DNA of 64,000 bases. It comes from UBA2210 sp036825195 (GTDB taxonomy: Bacteria > Desulfobacterota > Syntrophia > Syntrophales > UBA2210). The position numbers and the translations under genes were made by a program. This document shows, piece by piece, positions 8,567 to 16,682 of this stretch (positions are counted from its first letter, which is position 1; each line of letters opens with the position of its first letter). Location of the stretch: positions 100,476 through 164,475 of the forward strand of contig DAISYQ010000003.1 in the NCBI GenBank assembly GCA_036825195.1, written 5' to 3'. The notes under the pieces were generated by a model. That model worked only from the letters and a program-made list of their open reading frames with translations. It searched no databases and was not told where the DNA came from.

Positions 8567-9484
8567 TTACGATCGCCACATGATATTATCGAGTACGACA
8601 GACTCATCTTCATCTGTAGCCTGAGCAAGGTGCCGGTAGAAATCGACCCTGTCGCGATACCTTTTACTGTAACCGGCACCGCACAGATGGATCCACCTAT
8701 CGTCCACAACCGGTACGGCGTGAGGAGTCTTACGCAACGGATCAATAATGTTCGTAAGTAATCGTGGTGCGAAACGCAGTTGACCACGGTCAAACTTTTG
8801 ATACAGAATGGGCCAATTGCGTCCTCCTGTATCAAGATCACGTGAGAAATCGTTAAGGAAGTTCAACGGAAGATGGTGTACTGCCGAGAAGTCATACGAG
8901 CAGTACCCGGCCCACAGGTTCCAGCCCCATGTACCGTCGTTTTTGCCGGTGTTGATTGCTCCGTAGAAGGGTTGATTTTCCAACATGGTCCTGCGGCCGA
9001 TCGTTTCCATAGGGATCAGATCATGATCTATGAAGCTGAAGGTTCGCGGTCTTACAGTTCGCACTATGTTGCGAAATATCCAGGTCATCGCCATGCCATG
9101 TGATCGGTTGGGGTGTGCCGTAGGAGCAGGTGGTAGGGCCAAGTATGGAACACCGTGGTTTTGACACGTGTTCCGGATATCGTCTCGCAGTTGTGCCCGG
9201 CGGGAATTGTCGAAGACAAGAACAGGCCCGCCAGTTACATGGCGCGCTGCCATTCTCAACAGCCAGTCCAAGGCCCACGGATCCTCATAGGCGACAACGA
9301 GCCAAATATCTTTTCCCCGTGCGATATGTTCCGTATCCTGAAGGAAACGCCCCAGAGATTTCGGGCGTAACGTGCAGAAGGTATGCTGAAGGATGTCGTT
9401 GCATACTTGAATCATGAAATGATCCAAAGGTTTTATTCTAAACCATTCCCGCGTTGAATACTGTCCGAGGTTTCGCATACGCAC
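8567..9484 (-). CDS. Unrecognised protein, probably a GT-A-fold glycosyltransferase
   Basis: A 305-residue soluble protein I cannot assign to a named family. Residues 60-95 read as an opening GT-A strand-helix-strand (WLVVAYEDPWALDWLL, then VLVFDNSR), and FIDHDLIP at 151-158 sits where a DxD metal site is expected. A tryptophan-rich segment (GTWGWNLWAGY) follows near 185-195, as in acceptor-binding loops. These features and the envelope-gene context suggest transfer of a sugar to a surface glycan; this is inference. The start is a GTG at 9484 with AGAGG upstream; an ATG six bases later is equally possible. The gene is isolated by about 200 and 300 bases and bracketed by direct repeats, so it may have been acquired separately. 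Confidence 0.55.
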   Translation of the reverse strand: MRMRNLGQYSTREWFRIKPLDHFMIQVCNDILQHTFCTLRPKSLGRFLQDTEHIARGKDIWLVVAYEDPWALDWLLRMAARHVTGGPVLVFDNSRRAQLRDDIRNTCQNHGVPYLALPPAPTAHPNRSHGMAMTWIFRNIVRTVRPRTFSFIDHDLIPMETIGRRTMLENQPFYGAINTGKNDGTWGWNLWAGYCSYDFSAVHHLPLNFLNDFSRDLDTGGRNWPILYQKFDRGQLRFAPRLLTNIIDPLRKTPHAVPVVDDRWIHLCGAGYSKRYRDRVDFYRHLAQATDEDESVVLDNIMWRS

Positions 9485-9784
9485 AAGACCTCTTATCTTC
9501 AGGCACTCGTTGTGTGCCGCACAGTCGGTTAGAATGTAATCTTCTTATCCACCATTCATGTATGTTCGATGTTTCCCTTTGTATTAAAACTTGCCTGTTA
9601 AATCCAGTCATTTCTGGTTTGGTCTTGAACCTATGAATAGTTGCATTGCATAACGATGCATGTTTTCAGATAAACCGGCACGGTGCAACTGGCTATTACG
9701 ATTTGACGTCATTGCGCAGTATCATAGCTCCTTATTCTGTCAGCGGCAGGTCCTGCATGAGATCGGAGATATCCGGCAGCTGCG
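9485..9784. other. Intergenic stretch with the right repeat copy
   Basis: Three hundred bases between two minus-strand genes. It contains the repeat copy at 9600-9623 and the short palindrome-like GCATTGCATAACGATGC near 9651. I see no reading frame with a convincing ribosome-binding site, no tRNA and no terminator with a T-tract. Confidence 0.5.
9600..9623. repeat. Right copy of a 24-base imperfect direct repeat
   Basis: AAATCCAGTCATTTCTGGT followed by TTGGT, the partner of 8432-8455 with 3 mismatches. It lies 116 bases before the start codon of the glycosyltransferase-like gene, so the two copies bracket that gene as a unit of about 1.2 kb. Within each copy, CCAG and CTGG form a small imperfect dyad. 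Confidence 0.5.
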
Positions 9785-10780
9785 TCAGGAGATGGCATAG
9801 AGGGCATGCTTCCCTGAGCAATCCTTCTTGACTGTGCCCTCTTCCAATAATTCTATGATATGAATATATACTTCGTTGGTGGCGAGAAATTTGTCCAGTT
9901 CCGACAGGTTGTCCCCAAAGACCTCAAGGGTGATTTGAAAGACGTTCTTCCACTCTGTTCCGATGGCGTTAAGAATGAGGTCCTTTCTCTCTCTGTGATG
10001 ATTTTTTATTTCATCTACCCTTCCTTTGAGGTCTGCAAAGGGTTCGCCGTGGGCCGGACAGATCATTGTAACTGGAAGTCGTCGGACCGTGTCGAGAGAG
10101 GAGATAAAGGCGCCGAGGGGGTGGAAGTTTGTATCGAAGAGATCGGGACTGAGATTCGGGGTAATGTCGGGCAACACATGGTCTCCCGAAATGAGAATGC
10201 CTTCATTGTCGAAATAGAAACAGGTGTGACCGTTTGCGTGCCCCGGTGTGGAAATAGGTTGAAAGATCCTTCCGCACGTCTCATATAGTGTGTTCGGCTG
10301 CAGTATTTCGTCCACCTCGAAAGGGATGGTGACTTTCTTAAAATGGCCGAACATCTTTGCCATGAAGTTGATCGTCTTTTCGGGAAGACCCTGCCATGAT
10401 AGGAAATCCCTCATTCTCCGTACGATGAGGTCCCCATCCTTCATCCTTTCGATATGTCTTCTTCCTGCATCGGATATGTGGATTACGGCCCCCGATCTTT
10501 CCTTTATCAGACCCGCAACACCGCAATGATCGGCGTGGGAGTGTGTCAGGAATATGTGCCTGATATTGCCGATTGATAGTCCCATGGACGCAAGAGAATC
10601 CTCAATCTCCGGCAATGTGCCGTTCATATTGAGTCCGGTGTCGAAAAGGGTGACTTCTTTATCGTGAACAATAAGATAGATATTGACCTGCCCGAGGCGA
10701 AGAGGCATCGGCAGGGTAATCATGAAAAAGTTGTCTGTAATTTCCTGAATATGGTGGTTAAGAGGGGTAACAGTTGACAT
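9785..10780 (-). CDS. Metallo-beta-lactamase-fold hydrolase
   Basis: A 331-residue soluble enzyme. HSHADH at 80-85 is the HxHxDH binuclear zinc motif; TPGHANGHT gives the next histidine, ISGDHVLP the bridging aspartate, and CPAHGEP the last histidine. All metal ligands appear intact. The C-terminal 100 residues after the core are helical and may be the winged-helix-like tail of the LACTB2/glyoxalase II-like group. Such proteins hydrolyse thioesters, phosphodiesters or lactones, and the substrate cannot be read from sequence. It starts 15 bases after the VIT-like gene ends in the same direction, so the two may be one transcript. Confidence 0.85.
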   Translation of the reverse strand: MSTVTPLNHHIQEITDNFFMITLPMPLRLGQVNIYLIVHDKEVTLFDTGLNMNGTLPEIEDSLASMGLSIGNIRHIFLTHSHADHCGVAGLIKERSGAVIHISDAGRRHIERMKDGDLIVRRMRDFLSWQGLPEKTINFMAKMFGHFKKVTIPFEVDEILQPNTLYETCGRIFQPISTPGHANGHTCFYFDNEGILISGDHVLPDITPNLSPDLFDTNFHPLGAFISSLDTVRRLPVTMICPAHGEPFADLKGRVDEIKNHHRERKDLILNAIGTEWKNVFQITLEVFGDNLSELDKFLATNEVYIHIIELLEEGTVKKDCSGKHALYAIS

Positions 10781-10795
10781 GATATCATAGATCCT

Positions 10796-11272
10796 CTATC
10801 GGAATGTTGATCCGACCCAGATACCGACATAGTACGTTACAGCCACGACAACCAGAGCCGTGAATACATGCTCGAGGATGACATTGACGGCTTTTACCTT
10901 TTGTTTTTTAGCCATATAAAAACTGAAAATCCCCAAGAGAGACATCCCCCAGGCCACACTCACGACTATTGCCGTTCCGAGCGAACATACCAGTACGGGA
11001 ACAATAAATGTCACAGCAAAGATGAATTTGAATAGAAATGTGGAAATGGTAGCTTCCCATATCTCTTGTGTGGTGTGCCTGTTTTCAGATTCTTCAGAGA
11101 TGTGAATACCCAGCGCATCGGAGAATGCGTCCGCTATGGCTATCGTTACGATACCGCCGATAACCGCAAGCTTTGAGCGTGTACCCGAATACAGGCCAAC
11201 CATCAATCCAAGCGTTGTTATTATTGCGGAGGTTAGACCAAAGCTGAACCCCACTTTCAGTGAATGCCTCAT
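10796..11272 (-). CDS. Small VIT1/CCC1-like membrane protein
   Basis: A 158-residue membrane protein with about four to five hydrophobic segments. The opening GFSFGLTSAIITTLGLMVGL closely resembles the first helix of VIT1/CCC1 iron-manganese transporters, and an acidic stretch (ADAFSDALGIHISEESE) follows where the family places metal-binding acidic residues. It is shorter than typical VIT proteins (220-250 residues), mainly because the cytoplasmic metal-binding domain is reduced. Divalent-metal export is therefore only a likely role. The ribosome-binding site before the ATG is weak. Confidence 0.65.
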   Translation of the reverse strand: MRHSLKVGFSFGLTSAIITTLGLMVGLYSGTRSKLAVIGGIVTIAIADAFSDALGIHISEESENRHTTQEIWEATISTFLFKFIFAVTFIVPVLVCSLGTAIVVSVAWGMSLLGIFSFYMAKKQKVKAVNVILEHVFTALVVVAVTYYVGIWVGSTFR

Positions 11273-11985
11273 AGTAGTCTGAAGTCTTTTATTGTGCTAC
11301 GCCACATGTGTACAACGCACTGAATAGGTTGAAAGATAGCAACGAATACACCTCATCTCCTTCATTTCGATTTCATCGAATACCGCTATTGTTTCTTTTC
11401 TTTAACCTTTTTGTTTTTCGGGCGTGTCTTGCCATGGGTACCCCTATAGATCTTTCCTCGTCTACTGCGTACGTCTCCTTTCCCCATATCTCTTCTCCCT
11501 TCTTGTCGGTGTCGATTGCATATGTCAGCTCGTTATAAAACTTCTATTTGTACCGAATAATTGTTGTTCCCCGATACTGCCACCGGGTTTCGTCGTCAGA
11601 AATACAGGTATTGGAAGATTTGTCAAGGATTTTATATGGTGACAGAAAGCCCTTATGTCGTTTAAGGGTATTGTTTCTGGGGTTATGTATGGAAGTAAGA
11701 GGATTGAGTCGGGCGCGGTTGTACAATGCTGATGGACTATGCCAAGTTATCAGGCTCTCCAATGAAGATATGCTCTTGACGCTATGATTCCCACCGGTAC
11801 GACACATAACAACCGGGTGGTTCGAGGTACAGGCAGGGGAGAAGCCTGTCTTCTTGCCATTGTCTGTTCTATGGTTATCTTAATTCACAAATGTACCGGG
11901 GAAGATTTGTATTGACTTTTTGATAAAGAGGCGGCATAGGGCACTTGTACTTTCCAGAGGTCAGGAATCAAGGAGAAAAAATGAA
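11273..11985. other. Long gene-free stretch upstream of sufC
   Basis: About 710 bases separating the minus-strand VIT-like gene from the suf operon. Short reading frames lack ribosome-binding sites and family resemblance. Visible are a 6-bp hairpin ACAGGC/GCCTGT at about 11830-11851 and a weak promoter candidate TTGACT at 11912 with CATAGG 17 bases on (11935), about 50 bases before the sufC ATG. I see no IscR- or Fur-type operator that I would defend. Confidence 0.4.
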
Positions 11986-12741
11986 ATGTTACTCATAGAA
12001 GACCTGCAGGTTAAGCTTGGCAATAAAAAGATACTCAGGCATGTGAATCTTGAAATTAAGCCCGGAGAGACACATATTCTGTTCGGTCCGAACGGGTCCG
12101 GTAAGACATCCCTTCTGATGACGATCATGGGGTATCCTCAATATAAGATTACCGGTGGAAGGATTCTATTCAAAGGTGAAGATATTACACATATGAGGGT
12201 CGATGAAAGGGCGCGTCTCGGTATCGGGATGTCCTACCAGCGTCCCCCCAGTATCCAGGGGCTGAAAACACGGGGGATGGTCCAGATTTGTTCGAATAAT
12301 GGAATCGATGTAGAGTCCTTGGCAGAAGAGATGAACTTTTCGGATTTTCTCGACCGTGATATTAACGTGGGCTTTTCCGGGGGCGAGATCAAACGGTCTG
12401 AACTCCTCCAATTGATGGCCCAAAAGCCTGATTTTCTCCTTTTTGACGAACCGGAATCGGGTGTTGATGTGGAAAATATTGCCCTTATCGGTAGAACGAT
12501 AAGTCGGCTTCTGGAGAGGGATGTTCACGCTACACTCGACAAGTCGAAGAAACAGCTTACGAAAGAAAGGACCAGCATGGGACTCATTATTACCCATACT
12601 GGGTTTATTCTCGATTATTTGACGGCGGATAAGGGCCAGGTTCTTTACAACGGTGCGCTGGCGTGTGTGGGTAATCCCATAGAAATCTTCAAACAGATCA
12701 AGGAAGTTGGATACAGGGAGTGTGTACGATGCGTAGCTTAG
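11986..12741 (+). CDS. sufC: Fe-S cluster assembly ATPase SufC (minimal SUF/SMS type)
   Basis: A 251-residue ABC-type ATPase. Walker A is GPNGSGKTS at 34-42, the signature is FSGGE near 130, and Walker B is FLLFDEPESGVD near 151. It differs from the E. coli protein by lacking the usual Q before the signature helix and by a lysine-rich insert (TLDKSKKQLTKE) before the switch histidine (IITHTG). The ATG at 11986 is chosen because AAGGAG lies 10-15 bases before it; a longer TTG form lacks resemblance. SufC drives conformational change of SufB during cluster building in the cytoplasm. It overlaps sufB by 13 bases, with no sufD, sufS or sufE nearby, matching the ancestral-type SmsCB pair. Confidence 0.92.
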   Translation: MLLIEDLQVKLGNKKILRHVNLEIKPGETHILFGPNGSGKTSLLMTIMGYPQYKITGGRILFKGEDITHMRVDERARLGIGMSYQRPPSIQGLKTRGMVQICSNNGIDVESLAEEMNFSDFLDRDINVGFSGGEIKRSELLQLMAQKPDFLLFDEPESGVDVENIALIGRTISRLLERDVHATLDKSKKQLTKERTSMGLIITHTGFILDYLTADKGQVLYNGALACVGNPIEIFKQIKEVGYRECVRCVA

Positions 12742-13940
12742 ATGATATGGCCCGTAAGGCTAAAGATAAGAAGGCGGCCATAGGTCCGGACATCGATCTG
12801 GACACCTATTCACTCGAGTCGTCCATACACGAGGATGTGAAAAATCTGGATACCTTGTCCAAAGGGGATCAAGAAAGAATGATCCTTGCCGGTCTTGATG
12901 TCAGCGAGAAGGAGCGGTCCGGTACGTATATACAAAGAGATGCCACGGCTGTCCACTCGGGATCACATATTGAAGGTCTGGAGATACTGCCTATCAAGAA
13001 GGCCCTTGAAGAGATCGACTGGATACGGGATTACTACTGGAAGCTGGCGTCGGTGGATACGGATAAATATACGGCGCGTGTCCGTCTCGACCTACAGAAC
13101 GGCTATGTCATACGTGCCCTTCCCGGCATGAAGGTAACCCTGCCGGCGCAGGCGTGTCTCTACCTCGACAAAGAGGGATTTAATCAGAATGTTCATAACA
13201 TCATCATAGCCGAGGAGGAATCGGAACTGCATGTAATATCCGGTTGTGCGAGTGCCTCTCACGTAACCCGCGGTCTTCATGCGGGAGTCTCGGAATTCTA
13301 TGTAAAGAAGAATGCAAAGCTGAGTTTTACCATGATTCATCACTGGGCCGAAGACGTGGTGGTGCGGCCCAGGTCTGTGGGTATCGTTGAACGGGGAGGG
13401 CTCTTTCTCAGCAACTATATCTCCATGAAACCGGTAAAATCCGTCCAGTCGTATCCAACGACATATCTTGTGGGAAAGGGCGCGGTTGCCCGTTCCTACA
13501 GTCTGCTCGTCGGCAGTCCCGGCTCGGAACTGGATGTGGGTGGGCGTATTCACCTCCAGGCACGGGATACGCGCGCGGAGATTGTCTCGCGAACCATTAC
13601 CAATGGGGGACATATCATTTCGCGCGGAGATATCATAGCCGAGGTACCTGGCGTAAAAGGGCACCTCGAATGTCACGGCCTGATCCTGAACGGTGGTGTT
13701 ATGCATGCAATCCCCGAATTAAAAGGCCTGGTTGATGGCGTGGAACTGTCACATGAGGCGGCGGTCGGCAAGATTGCACAGGATGAGATACTTTACCTGA
13801 TGTCACGTGGTTTGACCGAAGAGGAGGCGACGGCGACAATAGTGCGGGGATTCCTGAGTGTTGATATCCCCGGTCTTCCGGCGCCGCTCAAGGCGGAGAT
13901 AGATCGCGCAGTAGAACTGAGCCATAGAGAAGTAATGTGA
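12729..13940 (+). CDS. sufB: Fe-S cluster scaffold SufB (minimal SUF/SMS type)
   Basis: A 403-residue protein of the SufB/SufD family. The C-terminal half is the right-handed beta-helix scaffold, ending in LSHEAAVGKIAQDEILYLMSRGLTEEEA, the conserved family tail that contacts SufC. Residues 1-110 carry a helical N-terminal domain shorter than in E. coli SufB. With no sufD, the protein probably works as a SufB homodimer with two SufC subunits. Its ATG at 12729 lies within the end of sufC behind AGGGAG, so the two are translationally coupled. The sulfur donor must be encoded elsewhere or be sulfide itself, which fits a strict anaerobe. Confidence 0.9.
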   Translation: MRSLDDMARKAKDKKAAIGPDIDLDTYSLESSIHEDVKNLDTLSKGDQERMILAGLDVSEKERSGTYIQRDATAVHSGSHIEGLEILPIKKALEEIDWIRDYYWKLASVDTDKYTARVRLDLQNGYVIRALPGMKVTLPAQACLYLDKEGFNQNVHNIIIAEEESELHVISGCASASHVTRGLHAGVSEFYVKKNAKLSFTMIHHWAEDVVVRPRSVGIVERGGLFLSNYISMKPVKSVQSYPTTYLVGKGAVARSYSLLVGSPGSELDVGGRIHLQARDTRAEIVSRTITNGGHIISRGDIIAEVPGVKGHLECHGLILNGGVMHAIPELKGLVDGVELSHEAAVGKIAQDEILYLMSRGLTEEEATATIVRGFLSVDIPGLPAPLKAEIDRAVELSHREVM

Positions 13941-14438
13941 GACTCCAGAGATCAGGCATGTCTGTTGTGAGAACATGCTGTTTTGAGACGAACGCTGTCG
14001 AGTGCTCTGCACATGTCTCAGGCTTGCGATAGCACCTCTTGGTGCGCAGCCATTATACGGTTTTCTCAGGATTTCTTCCCGAAATGCTGCCGCCATTAAG
14101 GGGAATACCCATTCTCTGAAACAAGTCTGATGATGGTCTTACGTAAGTAACTTGAATCATGGAATGCACCACTTGAGGATCCTCCTTTCATACCAAGAGC
14201 ATCCTTGTTGCAGTGGAAAAGGTACTTTTTCGGATTAACTAGACTTCATATTCCGATACATGGCGTTATTCTGACAGCCACAGATTCGGCTCTTCGGTAC
14301 AAATGATAGTCGGGAGGGTTCGGTGCGTGAATATCGCGCATACCTATACGTGATACCGGTCGCATCTTCGCAGAGAAAGCATAATACGGTATGCTGATCT
14401 ATTACATGTTCATCAGATTTGATGTAAGGAGGAGATAG
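13941..14438. other. Intergenic stretch between sufB and the CoA-transferase genes
   Basis: About 500 bases. Just after sufB is an imperfect hairpin (CAGGCATGT pairing with ACATGCTG, about 13954-13982, then TTTTG) that may act as a weak terminator, and a smaller one, GCACC-TCTT-GGTGC, at about 14032-14045. Nearer 14439 there is only the strong ribosome-binding site AAGGAGG. No reading frame or RNA gene is evident. Confidence 0.4.
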
Positions 14439-15530
14439 ATGAGTACGTTCAAGTATAATCAGGAGGCATTGAAGAATCTCAATATTGAAGAGTCCGCACT
14501 CCTGAATCGCCTGGTCGATTTCGAATCGGCACGTGAATCCCACCTCAAGAAGGTTCGGGGCAAGGTTGACAAGAGGATATCCCTCAAAGAGGCGGTTGCG
14601 GAATACGTCAGTGACGGTGATGTGTTGTCTGATGCAGGCTTTGCCTATGTTCGAACGTGTCACCAGGCCTTCTTCGAGATGATGAGACAGGGGAAGAAAG
14701 ATTTGCAGATGATAGGCGCTCCCAATACGAACCAGAGTTACATGATCAACTACGGATCGGTTGCTTTTTCCCATAATTCCTACGTGGGAGCGGAGATGCG
14801 CGGTACGGACCGTAACTACTCTCGCCAACTCAAGAATGGTAAGGTCAAGATCCTTTCCGAATGGAGTCACGGCGGTATCGCTCAGGGACTCAAGGCGGCT
14901 CAGATCGGGGCACCCGGTCTGTTCAGTAAGCAGATGCTGGGATCGGACATCATGAAGTACAACCCCTATGTCAGAATGATGCAGAATCCCATGAGAGATG
15001 ATTCGGATCCCGTGGTATTTATTCCCGCCCTCTATCCGGATGTGGTGTTTATCCATGTTCAGGTCGCGGATAAATACGGGAATGCCTGTATATATGGGCC
15101 GGTAGTGAATGATATCGCACTGGCTTCAGCGACCCGAAAGGTCATCATTACTGCGGAGGAAATAGTCCCGGAAATCAATCTCCGGTATATTAAGGATGGC
15201 GCAATAATTCCGTTTATCTATGTTGATGCGGTGGTTGAACTGCCCTTTGGTGCCGTACCCGGAAATATGCCCGGTTATTACTACTGGTCTCGTCAGTGGT
15301 GGGAGAAACTGATGCGTCATGCCACGAAGGATGAAGAGAAATTTTTTGAATTTTTTGATGAGTGGGTTATGAGGACGAAGGACCAATTCGAATTCGTCGA
15401 AAAGCTCGGCGGGACGAAATGGATTACTGAGGCACGTCGCCAGACAAAGGCTGCTGAAGGCAGCAACGAAGATATCGATTTCAGGTATCAGGAGTACGCT
15501 CCTGAAAATAAAACGGAACTGTATTACTGA
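14439..15530 (+). CDS. Family I CoA-transferase, subunit A (glutaconate CoA-transferase/IpdA-like)
   Basis: A 363-residue subunit of a family I CoA-transferase. The core has an opening SLKEAVAEYVSDGDVLSDAGF, the typical start of this fold, an ILSEWSHGGIAQGLKAAQIGAPG stretch, and VQVADKYGNACIYGP, a strand-turn common to the family. A long tail (about residues 290-363) follows the core. It pairs with subunit B, 29 bases downstream. Such enzymes move CoA between acids and acyl-CoAs; the related IpdAB pair instead hydrolyses a ring in steroid breakdown. The substrate is unknown. A strong AAGGAGG site precedes the ATG. Confidence 0.8.
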   Translation: MSTFKYNQEALKNLNIEESALLNRLVDFESARESHLKKVRGKVDKRISLKEAVAEYVSDGDVLSDAGFAYVRTCHQAFFEMMRQGKKDLQMIGAPNTNQSYMINYGSVAFSHNSYVGAEMRGTDRNYSRQLKNGKVKILSEWSHGGIAQGLKAAQIGAPGLFSKQMLGSDIMKYNPYVRMMQNPMRDDSDPVVFIPALYPDVVFIHVQVADKYGNACIYGPVVNDIALASATRKVIITAEEIVPEINLRYIKDGAIIPFIYVDAVVELPFGAVPGNMPGYYYWSRQWWEKLMRHATKDEEKFFEFFDEWVMRTKDQFEFVEKLGGTKWITEARRQTKAAEGSNEDIDFRYQEYAPENKTELYY

Positions 15531-15559
15531 GAGATGACCTTGAGAGGAGGCAATGCGGT

Positions 15560-16345
15560 ATGAAGGACGACTCACCGGCCAATTTCCTGGAGATGCTGGC
15601 ATATTTTATATCCTTACAGATAGAAGATCACAAGGTTGTGTATGTGGGGACCGGACTGCCCATGGTAGCCGCTATTCTGGCGCACAAGACCCATGCCCCC
15701 AATATTACGATGGTGTATGAATCTGGCGGTCAGGATCCTGTCGAGGGCGATATGCCTTGGTCTGTGGGCGATCCGTTCACTTGGAGAAAAGCCGTTGCAA
15801 TACAAGAGATGCCATACTCCTTCGGACAGTCGGCAAACGGCTATGTGGATATCGCCTTCCTCGGGTTTGCTCAGGTTGATATGTATGGGAATGTGAACAC
15901 CCATCAGATCGGGAAAGACCTGACCAATCCCAAGATACGTCTTACCGGATCGGGTGGCAATAATGACCTGTCTTCTCTAACGGAAAACATGGTGCTTGTG
16001 GGACTGCAGACACCCGAACGGTTTCCTGAGCGCGTTGATTTTATTACTTCTGTTGGACATCTCGATGGGGGAGATTCACGCCGGGAAGCGGGTCTTCTCG
16101 GCAAAGGCCCCATAGCGGTGATCAGCCAGTGGGGGGTATACGACTTTGAACCGGAGACAAAACGTATGCGTATAAAATCCCTGACGCCCGGCATCCCCTT
16201 TGAAATCGCTCAGCAGTCAACCGGATTCGAACTGCTCAAACCGGATGGAGACATTCCTGAAACCCCCATGATCCCTTCGGATGTACTTAACATTCTCCGT
16301 ACGAAAGTCGACCCGAACGGGGTCTTCACAACCATGCCTTCATAG
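15560..16345 (+). CDS. Family I CoA-transferase, subunit B (glutaconate CoA-transferase/IpdB-like)
   Basis: A 261-residue partner of the preceding subunit. VYVGTGLPMVAAILA is the conserved CoA-binding start, and MVYESGG places a glutamate at residue 54, the same number as the catalytic glutamate that forms the glutamyl-CoA thioester in glutaconate CoA-transferase subunit B. GFAQVDMYGNVNTH and LTGSGGNNDLSS are further family signatures. If E54 aligns as it appears to, the pair should be a true transferase rather than only a hydrolase; this is inference. GAGGAGG lies about 11 bases before the ATG. A perfect 9-bp hairpin follows the stop. Confidence 0.8.
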   Translation: MKDDSPANFLEMLAYFISLQIEDHKVVYVGTGLPMVAAILAHKTHAPNITMVYESGGQDPVEGDMPWSVGDPFTWRKAVAIQEMPYSFGQSANGYVDIAFLGFAQVDMYGNVNTHQIGKDLTNPKIRLTGSGGNNDLSSLTENMVLVGLQTPERFPERVDFITSVGHLDGGDSRREAGLLGKGPIAVISQWGVYDFEPETKRMRIKSLTPGIPFEIAQQSTGFELLKPDGDIPETPMIPSDVLNILRTKVDPNGVFTTMPS

Positions 16346-16353
16346 TACCCGAT

Positions 16354-16381
16354 GGTGCTCCGGCATGGGAGTCGGAGCACC
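16354..16381 (+). terminator. Hairpin downstream of the CoA-transferase operon
   Basis: A perfect 9-bp stem, GGTGCTCCG with CGGAGCACC, and a 10-base loop, 8 bases after the subunit B stop. There is no T-tract, so it may be a Rho-dependent or mRNA-stabilising structure, not an intrinsic terminator. Confidence 0.45.
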
Positions 16382-16603
16382 GTTCCCAATCAATAGCCCT
16401 GCATTGCCATGCAACATACTGAATGAAATAACCGTGACCGGCAGGAAAATGCAGGATTCCCATCAGGAGTAACTCTTCCGCCATCAAAATCCACTTTCAA
16501 TCTGGATATAAACAGACCGTACTATGTACTGTTGATGCGATGGTGTATCTCGACTGACGGATTTGTGATGTCGATTGCATACCAGTTCCCATGCATAAAA
16601 AAG

Positions 16604-16636
16604 TTGACAAGTCTATCAACAATGAGTACCACTCAT
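16604..16636 (+). promoter_or_regulatory. Promoter with overlapping palindromic operator for the 16.7-23.8 kb operon
   Basis: A perfect -35 TTGACA at 16604-16609 and, 17 bases on, a weak -10 (TACCAC) at 16627. The palindrome ATGAGT-ACC-ACTCAT at 16622-16636 covers the -10 region, the usual place for a repressor site. A second small dyad GTTGA/TCAAC overlaps the -35. The TGAGT/ACTCA layout resembles operators of TetR-family lipid and acyl-CoA regulators (compare the FadR TGAATGA/TCATTCA site), and a TetR gene closes this operon. Confidence 0.5.
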
Positions 16637-16682
16637 GAAGTGAAAGACATTCATGACAAAGGATGGAAGGGGGGGGATTGTC

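Noticed and set aside
9651..9672. GCATTGCATAACGATGC as a mobile-element end or integron attC site near the direct repeat
   Set aside because: The palindrome is short and imperfect, and I could not find the paired R'/R'' core sites on both sides of the gene; no transposase or integrase is present.
14235..15056. A 273-codon minus-strand frame over CoA-transferase subunit A
   Set aside because: Overlaps an excellent gene with a strong ribosome site on the plus strand and has no family features.
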